Source: Capra hircus
Lineage: Eukaryota; Chordata; Mammalia; Artiodactyla; Bovidae
Length of the DNA: 64,000 bases
NCBI RefSeq assembly: GCF_001704415.2
Contig: NC_030827.1
Location: 43,156,271 to 43,220,270 of the forward strand
Direction: 5' to 3'
A model generated the notes under the pieces. It was not told where the DNA came from. It saw only the letters and a list, made by a program, of their open reading frames with translations, and searched no databases. Shown one piece after another: positions 34,231-45,627 of this stretch. Positions within the stretch are counted from its first letter, which is position 1. The number at the start of each line of letters is the position of its first letter. The translations under genes and the position numbers were made by a program.

Positions 34231-35328
34231 ACTGTAAAATGTGGTCCACTGAAGAAGGGAATAACAAACCACTTAAGTATTCTTTCCTTGAGAACCCCAT
34301 GAATAGTATGATAAGGCAAAAATATAGGACACTGAAAAATGAACTCTCCAGATTGGTAGGTGCCCAATATGCTCCTGGAGATCAGTGGAAAAATGACTCC
34401 AGAAAGAATGAAGTGACAGAGCCAAAGTAAAAACAGCACCCAGTTGTGGATGTGACTGGTGATGGAATTAAATTGTGATGCTGTAAAGAGAAATATTGCA
34501 CAGGAACCTGTAATGTTAGGTTCATGAGTCAAGGCAAACTGGAAGTGTTTGAACAGGTGATGGCAAGAGTGAATGTTGACGTTTTAGGAATCAGCAAACT
34601 AAAATGGGCTGGAATGGGTGAATTTAACTCAGATGACCATTATATCTACTACTGTAGACACAGTATATCTACAAGATATACTATACTTCTATATCTACTA
34701 GAATCCCTTAGAAGAAACAGAGTAGCCATAATAGTCAACAAAAGAGTCTGTAATGCAGTACTTGGATAAAATCTCAAAAACAACATAATGATCTCTGTTC
34801 GTTTTCAAGGCAAAACATTCAATATCACAGTAATCTAAATCTGTGCCCTGACCAGTAATGCTGAAAAAGCTGAAGTTGAATGGTTCTATGAAGACCTACA
34901 AGACCTGCTAGAACTAACACCCAAAAAAGATGTCCTCTTCATAATAGGGGACTGGAATGCAAATGTAGGAAGTCAAGAAATACCTGGAGTAATAGGCAAA
35001 TTTAGCCTTAGAGTATAGAATGGAGCAGGGCAAAGTCTGAGTTTTGCCAAGATAATGCACTGGTCATACCAAACACCCTCTTCTAGCAATGTAAGAGAAG
35101 ATTCTACACATGGACATCATGAGATGGTCGATACTGAAATCATATTGATTATATTCTTTGTAGCCAATGATGGAGAAGCTCTATACAGTCAGCAAAAACA
35201 AGACCAGGAGCTGACTGTGGCTCAGGTCATAAACTCCTTAATGCCAAATTCAGACTTAAATTGAAGAAAGTAGGGAAAACCACTAGACCATTCAGGTATG
35301 ACCTAAATCAAATCCCTTAGGATTATAC
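34231..35328 (+). mobile_element. Inverted 5' segment of BovB (5'UTR and endonuclease)
   Basis: Plus-oriented BovB 5' region. It starts near gtggtccactgaagaaggga and encodes remnants of the APE-type endonuclease: LGISKLKW (34585-34610), DDHYIYYC, a GDWNA motif near 34947-34961, and the SQEIPGV segment. In the frame 34524-34769 the glutamate expected in ISELKW, a likely catalytic metal ligand, is a lysine. About 45 nt of local TATCTAC-type repeats are inserted near 34658-34702. The frame is broken repeatedly. Confidence 0.9.
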
Positions 35329-35339
35329 AGCTAGGCTAT
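35329..35339. repeat. Target-site duplication, right copy
   Basis: Second copy of agctaggctat. Its first two bases also match the BovB sequence at the junction (microhomology). Confidence 0.9.
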
Positions 35340-36000
35340 AGTACCCAATTATTCAAACAAAATCTAATCTGGTATCGCTGTGAAGGTATTTTGTAGATAC
35401 TTTAAAGGATGACCTTGATATTATCAGTGGACCTCATGCAATCAATTGAAAGGCCATATATGAAAAATTGTAGTTTTCCTACAGAAGAAAAAATTCTACC
35501 TCAAGTCTTTGGCGTCAGCTCTTAGCCAAGAGAGGTATCATTCGGCCAGTTTACCCTGTGAGTTTCAGATTTGCCAGCCCCAGAAATGAATTACATAAGC
35601 CTATTTCTTTGAAATAATTCTCCTCCCTCTCATCTCTCTCTTCCCCTCTCCTCTTTCGCTGCCCCTCTCTCTCTTTCTTCTCTCTCTTCCTCCCTCTATC
35701 ATTCATAAGTGTGTGTGTATGTGTGTGTGTGTGCACGTCTGTAGTGATCGCCATAAAGTTCATTCAGGCATTCCTGTAAGATGTTATGAAAAAATCCGAA
35801 TGAGATTTTTGACCAACCCCATATTTATATTTGTGTGTGTGTGTGTGTGTATAGTATTGATACCTTTAGATAGATCTGATTATAAATGTATAGAGATTTA
35901 TAAATTTATACCTAGACATTCATGAATACACACTAACACCCATATCCCACTGGTTCTGCTTCTACTTTTCTGGAGAACCCTGACTAGCATAACATCTCTC
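35340..36000. repeat. Degenerate old repeat with microsatellites
   Basis: The right end (ctactttctggagaaccctg type sequence near 35967-35992) resembles the terminus of an old mammal-wide repeat. The interior is a polypyrimidine tract (35617-35701), a GT run (35708-35733) and another GT run (about 35832-35852). No coding potential. Confidence 0.5.
35617..35701. repeat. Polypyrimidine tract
   Basis: About 85 bp almost entirely C and T on the plus strand, immediately followed by GT repeats. Such tracts can form triplex (H-DNA) structures. Confidence 0.9.
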
Positions 36001-36847
36001 TCTCTGAGCTCTACCTAATGTTCTTTTAACTCCAGTGAGATTGATCATTTCTTCTTTCACTTATTTCTGTGCCTTTGATTTTCTCTCTTCTTCCCTTACC
36101 AAGTTTAAATTTTATTAAATTAAAATAATCACTCCCTTGAATATATATGCTCAGTTGCCTTTTCTCTTGTGTTCTTATTCATATCAACTTGGAAATTTTA
36201 CATTCTTGGTTAAGCCTAACTCAACACAACTCTGCATACACACCTGCAGCCATTCAAATGAACATAGATGGAGAAAAGCACCATAGTCACACTGATTTGC
36301 CTCATGTTAAATTAATGACTAAGAAGCTCATGTGGGCTCTTAATGTTTCTTGTCCATTTACATTCCCAATGTCCTAGATGGGTAGTTTACATCTTTTCTA
36401 CTCAAATGACTGCCAAATCCACATTCTGCCCGAATACCCTTTTCACCCATCAAATTCTTGAGATAAATGATTGAACTCAGACGTAATGTAATAATAACAT
36501 CTGCATTAATCAAGAATGTATTTAGCTATAAACAAGAGACAACTCCTTCCTATAACACCTGCTGCTCCCACTAGATGCTGTTTTCATAAATCCAGGCAGA
36601 AGAAGAGGGAAAGGCCAGAAAACATAGAGGGCAAAAGACAAAAGCATCATACCAAGAGAATTTGCCTATTTTAAAAGATGTTTTCCAGAAGTTTCCATGA
36701 GTATCTTTCATATAAATATCATGGATTAGAATTGAGTTACATAGTCACTTCCAATTGCAAGGCAATCTAGGGAGTTGATTATCTTTAACATCGCTGCAAA
36801 GAACAAATTCAGTGTTTTCGGCTGTTTTATTTGGGATTTTTTTCTTT
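36001..36847. other. Unassigned DNA
   Basis: Nothing recognised. Confidence 0.5.
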
Positions 36848-36859
36848 TTATAAAGAAAA

Positions 36860-37069
36860 GTGAAAGTGAAGTCGCTCAGTCGCGTCCGACTCTTTGCGAC
36901 CCCATGGACTATAGCCTATCAGGCTCCTCCATCCATGGGATTCTCCAGGCAGGAGTATTGGAGTGGGTTGCCATTTCCTTCTCCAGAGGATCTTCCCGAC
37001 CGAGAGATCGAACCCAGGTCTCCTACATTGTAGGCAGATGCTTAATCGTCTGAGCCACCAGGGAAGTCC
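36860..37069 (-). mobile_element. Bov-tA SINE, antisense
   Basis: Antisense Bov-tA (tail gtgaaagtgaagtcgctcag; head ending ccaccagggaagtcc). A 12-bp perfect target-site duplication, ttataaagaaaa, lies at 36848-36859 and 37070-37081. Low divergence and retained CpGs suggest a fairly young copy. Confidence 0.95.
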
Positions 37070-37252
37070 TTATAAAGAAAAAAGGGATAATAAATGCTAG
37101 ATAGCAATTGACAGTTTCATATAAACTACAAACATTATGCATATAAATGGAAATAATGGGATTGTTATTTTGCTGAAAATGCGGTATACAAAAATCAATC
37201 AACAATTTATTATAATTATTTAAAATATTTACAAAGTAGTAGTGAGCATACA

Positions 37253-37370
37253 TGTTCATCTGCTCAGTCATGTCTGACTCTTAGAGACCCCATGAACTAT
37301 AGCTCACCAGGCTCCTCTATGGAATTTCCAAGGTAAGAATATTGGAGTGGGTTGCCATTGCCTTCTCCAG
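37253..37370 (-). mobile_element. Bov-tA SINE, 5'-truncated
   Basis: Tail half of an antisense Bov-tA (ctgctcagtcatgtctgact through gccattgccttctccag) lacking the tRNA-derived head. Confidence 0.88.
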
Positions 37371-37431
37371 TAAAGTGTAGGGTATGTACTAATAATTTGA
37401 ATTCCAATAAAAGATTTTATATTTTAGTGAC

Positions 37432-38092
37432 TTCCGGTCCCATCACTCCATGGGAAATAGATGGGGAAACAGTGGAAACAGTGTCAGAGTTTATTTTGGG
37501 GGGCTCCAAAATCACTGCAGATGGTGATTGCAGCCATGAAATTAAAAGACGCTTACTCCTTGGAAGAAAAGTTATGACCAACCTTGATAACATATTCAAA
37601 AGCAGAGACATTACTTTGCCAACTAAGGTCTGTCTAGTCAAGGCTATGGTTTTTCCAGTAGTCATGTATAAATGTGAGATTTGGACTGTGAAGAAGGCTG
37701 AGCGCTGAAGAATTGATGCTTTAGAACTGTGGTGTTGGAGAAGACTCTTGAGAGTCCCTTGGACTGCAAGAAGATCCAACCAGTCCATTCTGAAGGAGAT
37801 CAATCCTGAGATTTATTTGGAAGGAATGATGCTAAAGCTGACTCCAGTACTTTGGCCACCTCATGCAAAGAGTTGACTCATTGGAAAAGACTCTGATGCT
37901 GGGAGGGATTGGGGGCAGGAGAAGAAGGGGACGAAAGAGGATGAGATGGCTGGATGGCATCACTGACTCAATGGACGCGAGTCTGAGTGAACTCTGGGAG
38001 TTGGTGATGGACAGGGAGTCCTGGCATGCTGTGATTCATGGGGTCACAAAGAGTCGGACATGACTGAGCGACTGAACTGAACTGAACTGAAC
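37432..38092 (+). mobile_element. BovB LINE, 0.66 kb, sense
   Basis: Sense BovB 3' end, 5'-truncated just downstream of YADD. The frame 37352-37708 encodes SGPITPWEIDGETVETVSEF, the KITADGDCSHEIKRRLLLGRK block and KAMVFPVVMYKCEIWTVKK. The usual YGCESW has become YKCEIW. A stop follows KKAER. The C-terminal piece at 37863-38063 is in another frame. Confidence 0.95.
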
Positions 38093-39623
38093 ATCCTTGT
38101 AGGAATTCTAAGTGGTAGAATTCCATTCTCCATAATAAAGATAGATTAATTCAATGAGAAAGTGTAACATATAGAAAAATAAAGTTTCTTCATCAAGATA
38201 CCCACAACAAAATTTGAGTAAATTTAGAGTATATTAATTCCCAGTTTAAAAGAGTGAAATAAAGTTTTAGTGTTTTGTTATTTTTGTGGGGGAATGGGAG
38301 AAAAAAATTTAAAACAAAATTATTCTAAAATAGTCTAGTGTAAAATGTATGAAATGATAGAAATCCAATGCCAAAAAATATAAATAATTCTAAACAACTG
38401 CACTACCAGATCTTACAATTTATTATAAAATTACAATAGGCGAAGGAGAAAGATCAACGTCACAAAATGGAAGGTGAAAGGAAGAAAATATATTTATCAA
38501 CTAAATATTAGATGTTTGATAAATGCTTGATTTTAATTAAACTGTACATTTTAATTTTACCATGCCCTCCTTCTTCCAAAAAATGGAGACTTCTGAAGTA
38601 TAGCTGTGGGCCTCCAATTAAGAGAAATGCACTTATATGTTAGATTATTTAAAAAGTTATAAAGTATCTTCTGATCTTTGAGTTTATTTATTTATTTTTT
38701 TTACTGTATATTCTCTTAACCCTTGGAACCTATAAAATAATGTATTGCAATCTCTAAAAAGTATTAAAAAGTACAGTGGAGGTGACAATTTCATAAGTTC
38801 TATAGAGAATATTGTTTCAGGCAGTAGTCTAAAGAAGTGTTTATAAAGAATTTTATATTTAAAATCAATTCTAAAAAATAATCAATTGCCCAAATCCAAA
38901 AATTTGGGTAGGGCAGTAGAGATTAAGGTAAAAGCAGGGCTAAGTCTTTCTTTCCCAAGCTAGCTCTTGACACTGTCATTGCTTTTCAAACTCTCATCTA
39001 TATTCAGGCCCAGTGCCCAGTCTTCTTATATCAGAATTCTTACTTTGGGATTATTGACAACCCAATATTACCTTTCTTTTACCTGTATTATGTCCCTCTG
39101 CTGCCCTCATCTGGTAAACTCTGATTCAACTTCTATATTGTTGAAACTTCCTCTTAGGGAAATACTTTGCATTGTGAACAGTTTTGTAGGTTTTTTTTTT
39201 TTTTTTTTTTTTTTTTTAATCAGTATGTGTTGAGTTTTGACTTTTCCAAGTCTTTGTAAAAATATATATATTTACAGGAAATTAACAAGGCAAAATGACA
39301 AAGCATTTTGGTTTTGGTCATATGAGCCAGTTGCACTGAAATTAAAACCATAATTATGGTGGCAGAAAACAACTTCAAGCCAATTCTCTTGTGACATAAA
39401 AGGAGGCAGAGATTTCAGGAATCAGTATTCACAGTACATTCTTATTTTCAAAGTAAGTCTATATAGATATAAATGTCTCAAGACTTGTAATTCCAGCCCG
39501 TTCCACTAGGCTGTGGTTTGATAGGTTGAATAGATTTTGAGTAATTATGATTCTACTAATTTTTTTAATAAGAAATCTCATTTTGAATAAAATGGTCATA
39601 GATTAAATTTAACTACACAAGCA
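38093..39623. other. Unassigned AT-rich DNA with a T27 run
   Basis: No gene or recognised element. An uninterrupted run of 27 T lies at 39191-39217. It could be the poly(A) remnant of an antisense retroposed sequence, but no body is recognisable beside it. Confidence 0.5.
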
Positions 39624-39637
39624 TATAGTAAAGTATG

Positions 39638-39853
39638 CAGGCTTCTCTGATGACTCAGAAGGTAAAGAATCTATCTGAAATGGGTGAGACCTGGGTTCTA
39701 TCCCTGGGTCAGGAAGATTCCCTGAAGAAGGGACTGGCTACCAAACTCCAGTATTCTGGCCTGGAGAATTTCATGGACAGAGGAGCCTGATGGGCTACAG
39801 TCCAAGGGATTGCATAGAGTTGGACATGACTGAAAGACTCACACTTTCATTTT
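39638..39853 (+). mobile_element. Bov-tA SINE, sense
   Basis: Sense Bov-tA (head caggcttctctgatgactca; tail gacatgactgaaagactcac). A 14-bp target-site duplication with one mismatch: tatagtaaagtatg (39624-39637) and tatagtatagtatg (39854-39867). Confidence 0.93.
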
Positions 39854-39913
39854 TATAGTATAGTATGTTCTTTATTTGTTGCAATTTGCTCTGTATACTT
39901 ATTAATGTTGACT

Positions 39914-40120
39914 CTGTGTGTACATGCTCAGTCATGTCTGACTCTTTATGACTCCATGGACTGTAGCCTGCCAGGCTTCTGTGCCCATGGAATTTTCCAG
40001 GTAAGAATACTGGAGTGTGTTGCCATTTCCTTCTCCACGGGATCTTCTCAATCCAGGGATCAAACTGGTGTTTCTTGGGACTCTTGTATTGGCAGGCCAA
40101 ATCTTTACCACTGTGCCACC
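39914..40120 (-). mobile_element. Bov-tA SINE, antisense
   Basis: Antisense Bov-tA 60 bp from the sense copy at 39638-39853. A 14-bp perfect target-site duplication, tattaatgttgact, lies at 39900-39913 and 40121-40134. Confidence 0.95.
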
Positions 40121-40134
40121 TATTAATGTTGACT

Positions 40135-41400
40135 AAATTGCATCAAGGACAAAACTATGGGAGGTTTTAATTCAATCTATGTCTTAAAAAATTTCTTATT
40201 CTCTTTAAGAAAACTAAAACTCAAAGATTAAAATATAGGAACATTTATATCCAAGTATCTCATATATCTTATTTAATTTTTAAAAGTTTTGGGAGATACA
40301 TTATGCCATATCTGAATTGTTAGATGAACATTATTATGTGTGGGATACTGTGCGATTCATGCTTTAAAAAATATATCTCCTTTGTTTTATAGTCCTAAGA
40401 ATCAACAGAGTAACTGTCGTCAAGTTGTTCATTATCGCCAACTAAATATTTTTCTAAGGGCTATAAAAGTTTCAGTCATATTCAGCTTTAATAGATATAA
40501 TCAGTATTACTTGAGAATGGATTTATTTTCCAGTTTTAGCTTTAACAGAATCATACTGTTTCTATAAAAACATTTTACATAGGATAAAAAATTAAAAAAA
40601 AATTTTGAGCTTCTAAACAGCAATAGAGTATGATACATTCTTCACAATTTATCCCAAGTTCATTGTAGTGCTCATCTACATATACTTAGAAACCATAGGG
40701 GGAAATAACCAAATCATAGTCCCTGTAGTGAGGAATCTAAAGATCTAACCTAAGAAAAACTGGAGACAAGGTAGCAATGGAAAAGAAGCATAGTAAATTC
40801 CCCCAGGTATGTAAATGTGAGTCCTGGATGAAAGTCAGGATATGCAAATAGTGAAAATATCTGGCTTGAGAAGTGAAGAGAGGAAGATGGGATGATGAAG
40901 TGTCTGATCCTAGAGAAGTTTTGAAGATAGAGCTGCAGTGTTCAGGAAAGTAAGTTAGTGGACTAAGAGCTAGAACTGAACTGGGGAGACAATATCTAAA
41001 TTGAACAAGGATATTAAAATGAGGTTAGAAGTTAAAGGTAAATGCAGAAGCTATGAACTGGAGGATTCAAGGAGAAGCCTGTAGCAACTCAGAATGAACC
41101 TTTTCGAGCGGTCTATTGTTCATCTGCCGAGAGTAAAAAGTCAAGGTAATTCTTTCTGCTAGTTTCAGTCTCCTTGCTTTTAAAATAGGCTTGTCACAGC
41201 TGCCCAAGGAACAATAAATGCTCTAACAACTTTTGGAAACTTAAAGCATCTGAATAAATAAATCACTTGCATTTTGCTTTGGCCTCTTCTATCCTCTCTT
41301 TTCTTCTCTCACTTCCCCTATTATGTCTTGTCTTCTCCCTTCGCTTCTCTTGCCTTCTTTCGCTTTTGCTTTTCTCCATGACTTTTTATCTTTTACTTAC
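40135..41400. other. Unassigned AT-rich DNA
   Basis: No recognised element. A CT-rich stretch at about 41280-41370 precedes the next SINE. Confidence 0.5.
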
Positions 41401-41410
41401 TATGTCTATA

Positions 41411-41617
41411 GTGAAGTCGCTCAGTCATGTCTGACTCTTTGTGACCCCATGGACTGTAGCCTGCCGGGCTCCTCCATTCATGGGATTTTCCAGGCAAGAG
41501 TACTGGAGTGGATTGCCATTTCCTTTTCCAGGGGATGTTCCCAACCCAGGGATTGAACCTCCGGCATTGCAGGCAGACGCTTTACTGTCTGAACCACCAG
41601 GGAAGTCCTCTGTTATG
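41411..41617 (-). mobile_element. Bov-tA SINE, antisense
   Basis: Antisense Bov-tA (gtgaagtcgctcagtcatgt; head ending ccaccagggaagtcc). Probable 10-bp target-site duplication tatgtctata (41401-41410) and tatgtctgta (41618-41627). Confidence 0.93.
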
Positions 41618-41636
41618 TATGTCTGTACTGCCTCAG

Positions 41637-41899
41637 CAGAGAAGGCAATGGCACCCCACTCCAGTACTCTTGCCTGGAAAATCCCATGGAAGGAGGAGCC
41701 TAGTGGGCTGCAGTCCATGGGGTCGCTAAGATTCGGACACGACTGAGCAACTTCACTTTAACACGTTGGAGAAGGAAATGGCAACCCGCTCCACTGTTCT
41801 CGCCTGGAGAATCCCAGGGAAGGGGGAGCCTGGTGGACTGCTGTCTATGGGGTCGCACAGAGTCGGACACGACTGAAGTGACTTAGCAGCAGCAGCAGC
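41637..41899 (+). mobile_element. BOV-A2 SINE (dimeric), sense
   Basis: Dimeric BOV-A2 starting cagagaaggcaatggcaccc, with an AGC tail. Target-site duplication tactgcctcag (41626-41636) and tactgtctcag (41900-41910), one mismatch. It lies 19 bp from the opposite-strand Bov-tA, and its target overlaps that element's right duplication. Confidence 0.95.
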
Positions 41900-41910
41900 T
41901 ACTGTCTCAG

Positions 41911-42728
41911 TATTAGTTTCTCTGCTGGTAGTATAAAACCTACCCAATTTCAAATAATCTCATCAGATTAAACTTCCTAAAACAAAGTTCTGGCCTCATA
42001 AATTCACATCTTAAAATGAATTATAAAGTAGCTTATTACCTATTGAAAATATTTACAAATTTCCAGGCTTGGAGCAACCTCCATAATTTACCCTTAATTT
42101 ATTTTTCAGGCTATAATCCCTATTATCTTGGATTTACAATATTATAATGAAACAAATATTTTAATATCTCTCAGCCTTGCCTTATGCCAGTGTCTCTCAA
42201 ACTTTTCCTCAAAGTTCTGCTGTTAACAGAATCAAGCTAACACATATTCAAATTGTCCTGAAGAGAATAAGAAAATTGCTGGAGGACTGTGTTATTTAAT
42301 TATGGTCTCATATATCCAATTTTAAAGTAAGAAATTGCATTTATTTGTATCAGGAGGAAGGCAAAAACCCAAAATTTCTAATATGAGAGATGTTTTGCTA
42401 AATCTACCATCTTTTGAAAAATAAGACTATTAAAAGCTGTTGACTTTCTATGATTGCTACAACACACAGCTTTCTTATATTCTTTTATTTTTGTCAATAT
42501 TTTGGAGCCATAATTCATTTAACCTGTGATTATATTATTTCTCACTATTTCACAAGTTGACTCAGAATTTTTGTAGGTACATGAAGTTCAGAAGCCTGCC
42601 AAATATATAGTATCATGAAAATTAATCAGGCCACTGATGTTAGGAATCTCAATAAATAAGTCTTTCCAATGGGAGGTCCAAAAGTTTGTATGGCATATGA
42701 ATGGGGCACAAATGATGGAATCTATGAC
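41911..42728. other. Unassigned AT-rich DNA
   Basis: Nothing recognised. Confidence 0.5.
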
Positions 42729-42735
42729 AATCCTT

Positions 42736-42867
42736 CGGAGAAGGAAATGACAACCCACTCCAGTACTCTTGTCTAGAGAATTCCGTGGACAGATGAGCCT
42801 GGTGGGCCACTGTTCATAGGGTTGCATAGAGTCAGACAGGACTGAAGCAATTTAGCAGCAGCAGCAG
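42736..42867 (+). mobile_element. Bov-A SINE monomer
   Basis: A single monomer (cggagaaggaaatgacaacc to an AGC tail), 132 bp, with a 7-bp target-site duplication, aatcctt, at 42729-42735 and 42868-42874. Confidence 0.92.
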
Positions 42868-43155
42868 AATCCTTAGTCTTTTAGAGAAATAGTTTTCAAA
42901 TAATATTTAATTGTGCAAAAATGATTGATAATGGTCTCTATTTAACTTTCATCACATGTAATTAAATTAGGTGTCTTAAATGACCACTAGTATCTATGAT
43001 GTTTTTTCTGCCAAGTCATAATCTTCATTTTAATGATTTTGCAGATGATCTATATAGTAAAAATACTAAAAAAAATTGCCTTATAGTATTTTAAACCTCA
43101 AATTAATTTGCATTTTTGAGCTCAACAATAATATGCAGTATACAAATTAATTCTA

Positions 43156-43280
43156 GAGAAGGAAATGGCAACCCACTCCACTATTCTTGCCTGGAAATCC
43201 CATGGACAGAGGAGCCTGGTGAGCTATAGTCTTATGGGTCACAAAAGAGTTGGACACAACTTAACAACCAGAACAACAAA
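43156..43280 (+). mobile_element. Bov-A SINE monomer
   Basis: Single monomer (gagaaggaaatggcaaccca through ttggacacaacttaacaacc) with an AAC-type tail. No clear duplication. Confidence 0.88.
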
Positions 43281-43426
43281 CCTAAATTATTTCATCTTAT
43301 GTGCTATTCATCCATCTCGGCATAACAAACCAGGCCAACGTTTTATGACTTTAAATAAAAAGTTACTATTGTCTATTACAGTACTGTGAATTGACAAGGT
43401 GAAGCTAACTAGTTCTTTTCTAAGCA

Positions 43427-43607
43427 TTTTTATTTATGTATTTTATTTGTCTGCGCTGGATCTTAGCTGTGGCATGTGGGACCAAAGATCTTCACTGTGG
43501 TATGCAGGATCTTTAATTGAAGTATTTGACCCTGAGCAGGGATTTGAATCCAAGCCCTGTGCATTGGGAGCATGAAGTCTTAGCTACTGAGCCACCAAGG
43601 AAGTCCA
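43427..43607 (-). mobile_element. CHR-type tRNA-Glu SINE
   Basis: Antisense copy of the cetartiodactyl CHR SINE: ttatttgtctgcgctggatc at the left, gagccaccaaggaagtcc (tRNA head) at the right, without the BovB-like tail. A tentative 6-bp duplication, taagca, occurs at 43421-43426 and 43608-43613. Named from recall of the consensus. Confidence 0.75.
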
Positions 43608-43613
43608 TAAGCA

Positions 43614-44700
43614 GGTCTTATTGATGATTTTCATACAGTTTCCATCAGATAGTGGCTTTAGACATGCAGCCTCTCAATTAGACTTGAATGTTCAAGAGGA
43701 AAAACTCGCATGGCTGGCAATTGATGCTGACTGCTGACTCAGACCTGAGTTAGGTTTGGCAAATGAAGTATCTGCTAATGACATTTCCATTTGGCTTGAG
43801 TCTCTCAACATATGGTGTCTGAGTTCTAAAAGAGTGTCTCCAAATCAGTATTCCCAAAGGCCTGGATAGAAGCATATCCTTGAAAGTAAAACAGTACTAT
43901 TTTTGCTGTGCTCTATTGCTAATCACGTTCTCAGGGTCTAAGCAGACTAAATGGTGTGGAGTACTAGCCTCTTCTTATTTAGAGAATCACAGGATCATAT
44001 TGTTGACAAACATGTATAGTAGGAGATTCTGTCAAAGTCTTCTTTGCAAAATGCAATTTGAAGCAGTCTTCCCTCTGATCATACAACTCGTATCTTTCCT
44101 ACAAGCAAAACACATTCACTCTATCCTCTAAAATATTATACCATTACATTATCAATTCAAGTCCAAGCATCAGTTAAAATCCAGAATCTCACTTCAGACA
44201 GGTCAAGGTACAGATAAGGTTCCTTGGGATCTAATCTGCATGTACATATTTGTTCTCATTTGAAAACTTTTGAGATAAAGAGAGAATATATCTGTCTCTT
44301 ACACATTCATATATAATAATGAGGCAGGGCTATGTTTGAATAATTCCATTAGGAAACAGGCACCATGAGATGAACATAGAAGTCACTGGTCTGTAATGGT
44401 TCTGAAACTCAGCCAGGTCCTTCATTTACCAGGTCCTGCATTTATCAGGTCCTTCATTAGGGCCCAGTCCTTTTCCTTTGGTATGGTTTTCTATGTTTTT
44501 GGTTTTACCTTTTGACACTTAGTTCTGGCTCCAAGTCGTATTTCTTTTTTCCTTTTTAATTAGAAATGACCTATGACTGTAGCTGAGTAGATTTCTCAGT
44601 TTCCTTCTCATGCTAGAAGGTTGAAGCCCAGAGACCTCCTTTCATTTTTAGCCACTTTTGTCAATTTTATTACATCATGGCATTTCCTCCAATATGAGTC
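43614..44700. other. Unassigned DNA
   Basis: About 1.1 kb with no recognised repeat or gene. A short local triplication of the ccaggtcctgcattta type occurs around 44413-44460. Confidence 0.5.
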
Positions 44701-44893
44701 TCTTCCCTGATGACACAGTCAGTAAAGAATCCGCCCACAATGTGGGAGACCTGGGTTCCATCCCTGGGTTGGGAAGATCGCCTGGAGGAGGGCATGGCAA
44801 CTCGCTCCAGTATTCTTGCCTGGAAAATCCCCATGGACAGAAGAGCCTGGAGGGCTACAGTCCATGGCGTCCCAAAGAGTCAGACTAAGCACA
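44701..44893 (+). mobile_element. Bov-tA SINE, sense
   Basis: Sense Bov-tA (tcttccctgatgacacagtc; B-box-like gggttccatccctgg) ending at gtcagactaagcaca. No clear duplication. Confidence 0.92.
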
Positions 44894-45047
44894 GAAGAAA
44901 TAATGTAGGCTGTTATTGTTTTGCTTGTGAGAATAATATTGGAATTTATGCCATTGAACAAGAGTCACAGCTTCATATTTCTTTCAGATAGACCCTCTCT
45001 GCCACAAACTGAGAGCAGGAGTTGTGTGAGACAACTCTTTATTTGCT

Positions 45048-45097
45048 TTTAGTTAGAGGATAATTGCTTTACAATGTTGTATTGGTTTCTGCTGTAA
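45048..45097 (-). mobile_element. L1 3'UTR scrap
   Basis: About 50 bp resembling the L1 3'UTR in antisense (agaggataattgctttacaa; tgttgtattggtttctgctg). Confidence 0.6.
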
Positions 45098-45149
45098 CTT
45101 TATCAGAGAATGTCTAAGAGGCATGCCCTCATGCCACTTTTTTATATAG

Positions 45150-45345
45150 CTCAGGGTTAGCAAATTATGGTACACAGGCCAAATTTGTAAATAAAGTTGT
45201 ATTATAACACAGCCACCTCCATTCATTTATGTATTTTCTGTGACCTCTTTCTCCTACATGATCGAGTATTTCTTTAGAGATCCTATGGGCAACAAAGTTG
45301 AGAATATTTGCCATCTGGTGTCTACCAAAAAGTTTACTGATCCTT
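45150..45345. mobile_element. hAT-like non-autonomous DNA transposon relic
   Basis: The sequence ggttagcaaattatggtaca, aataaagttgtattataaca and tttactgatcctttgt resembles a small mammalian hAT-Charlie-type element (MER20-like) of about 200 bp, decayed. The subfamily name is from memory. Confidence 0.55.
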
Positions 45346-45421
45346 TGTCAAGTTGAGATTACTTACAAGGCAATACTTAAATCTTTCTGATGTCTTAACA
45401 AACAATTTATAAACATGCTGT

Positions 45422-45627
45422 GTTAAGTCACTTTAGTCATGTCCACTATTTGTGACCCCATGGACTATAGCCTGCCAGGCTCCTCTGTCCATAGAATTCC
45501 CCAAGCAAGACTACTAGATTGGGTTGCCAGACCCAGGAGATCTTCCCGATTCAGGTATCAAACTTGCATCTCTTTGCTTTCTGCATTGGTAGGCAGGTTC
45601 TTTACTGCTGTGTCTTCTGGGAAGCCC
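45422..45627 (-). mobile_element. Bov-tA SINE, antisense, diverged
   Basis: Antisense Bov-tA (gttaagtcactttagtcatg; head ending ctgggaagcccctcc) with several indels, suggesting an older copy. Confidence 0.9.

Larger units (their letters stand above)
32197..35328 (-). mobile_element. Nearly full-length BovB with inverted 5' third
   Basis: About 3.13 kb, close to the roughly 3.2 kb expected of a complete BovB. The 3' two thirds (32197-34230) are antisense: tail, RT C-terminus, YADD at 32971-32982, RT N-terminus, linker. The 5' third (34231-35328: 5'UTR and endonuclease) is in plus orientation. The two parts meet with a 7-bp overlap (TATACAG at both ends). An 11-bp target-site duplication (32186-32196 and 35329-35339) encloses the whole, so this is a single insertion with a 5' inversion. 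Many frame breaks make it inactive. Confidence 0.95.
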
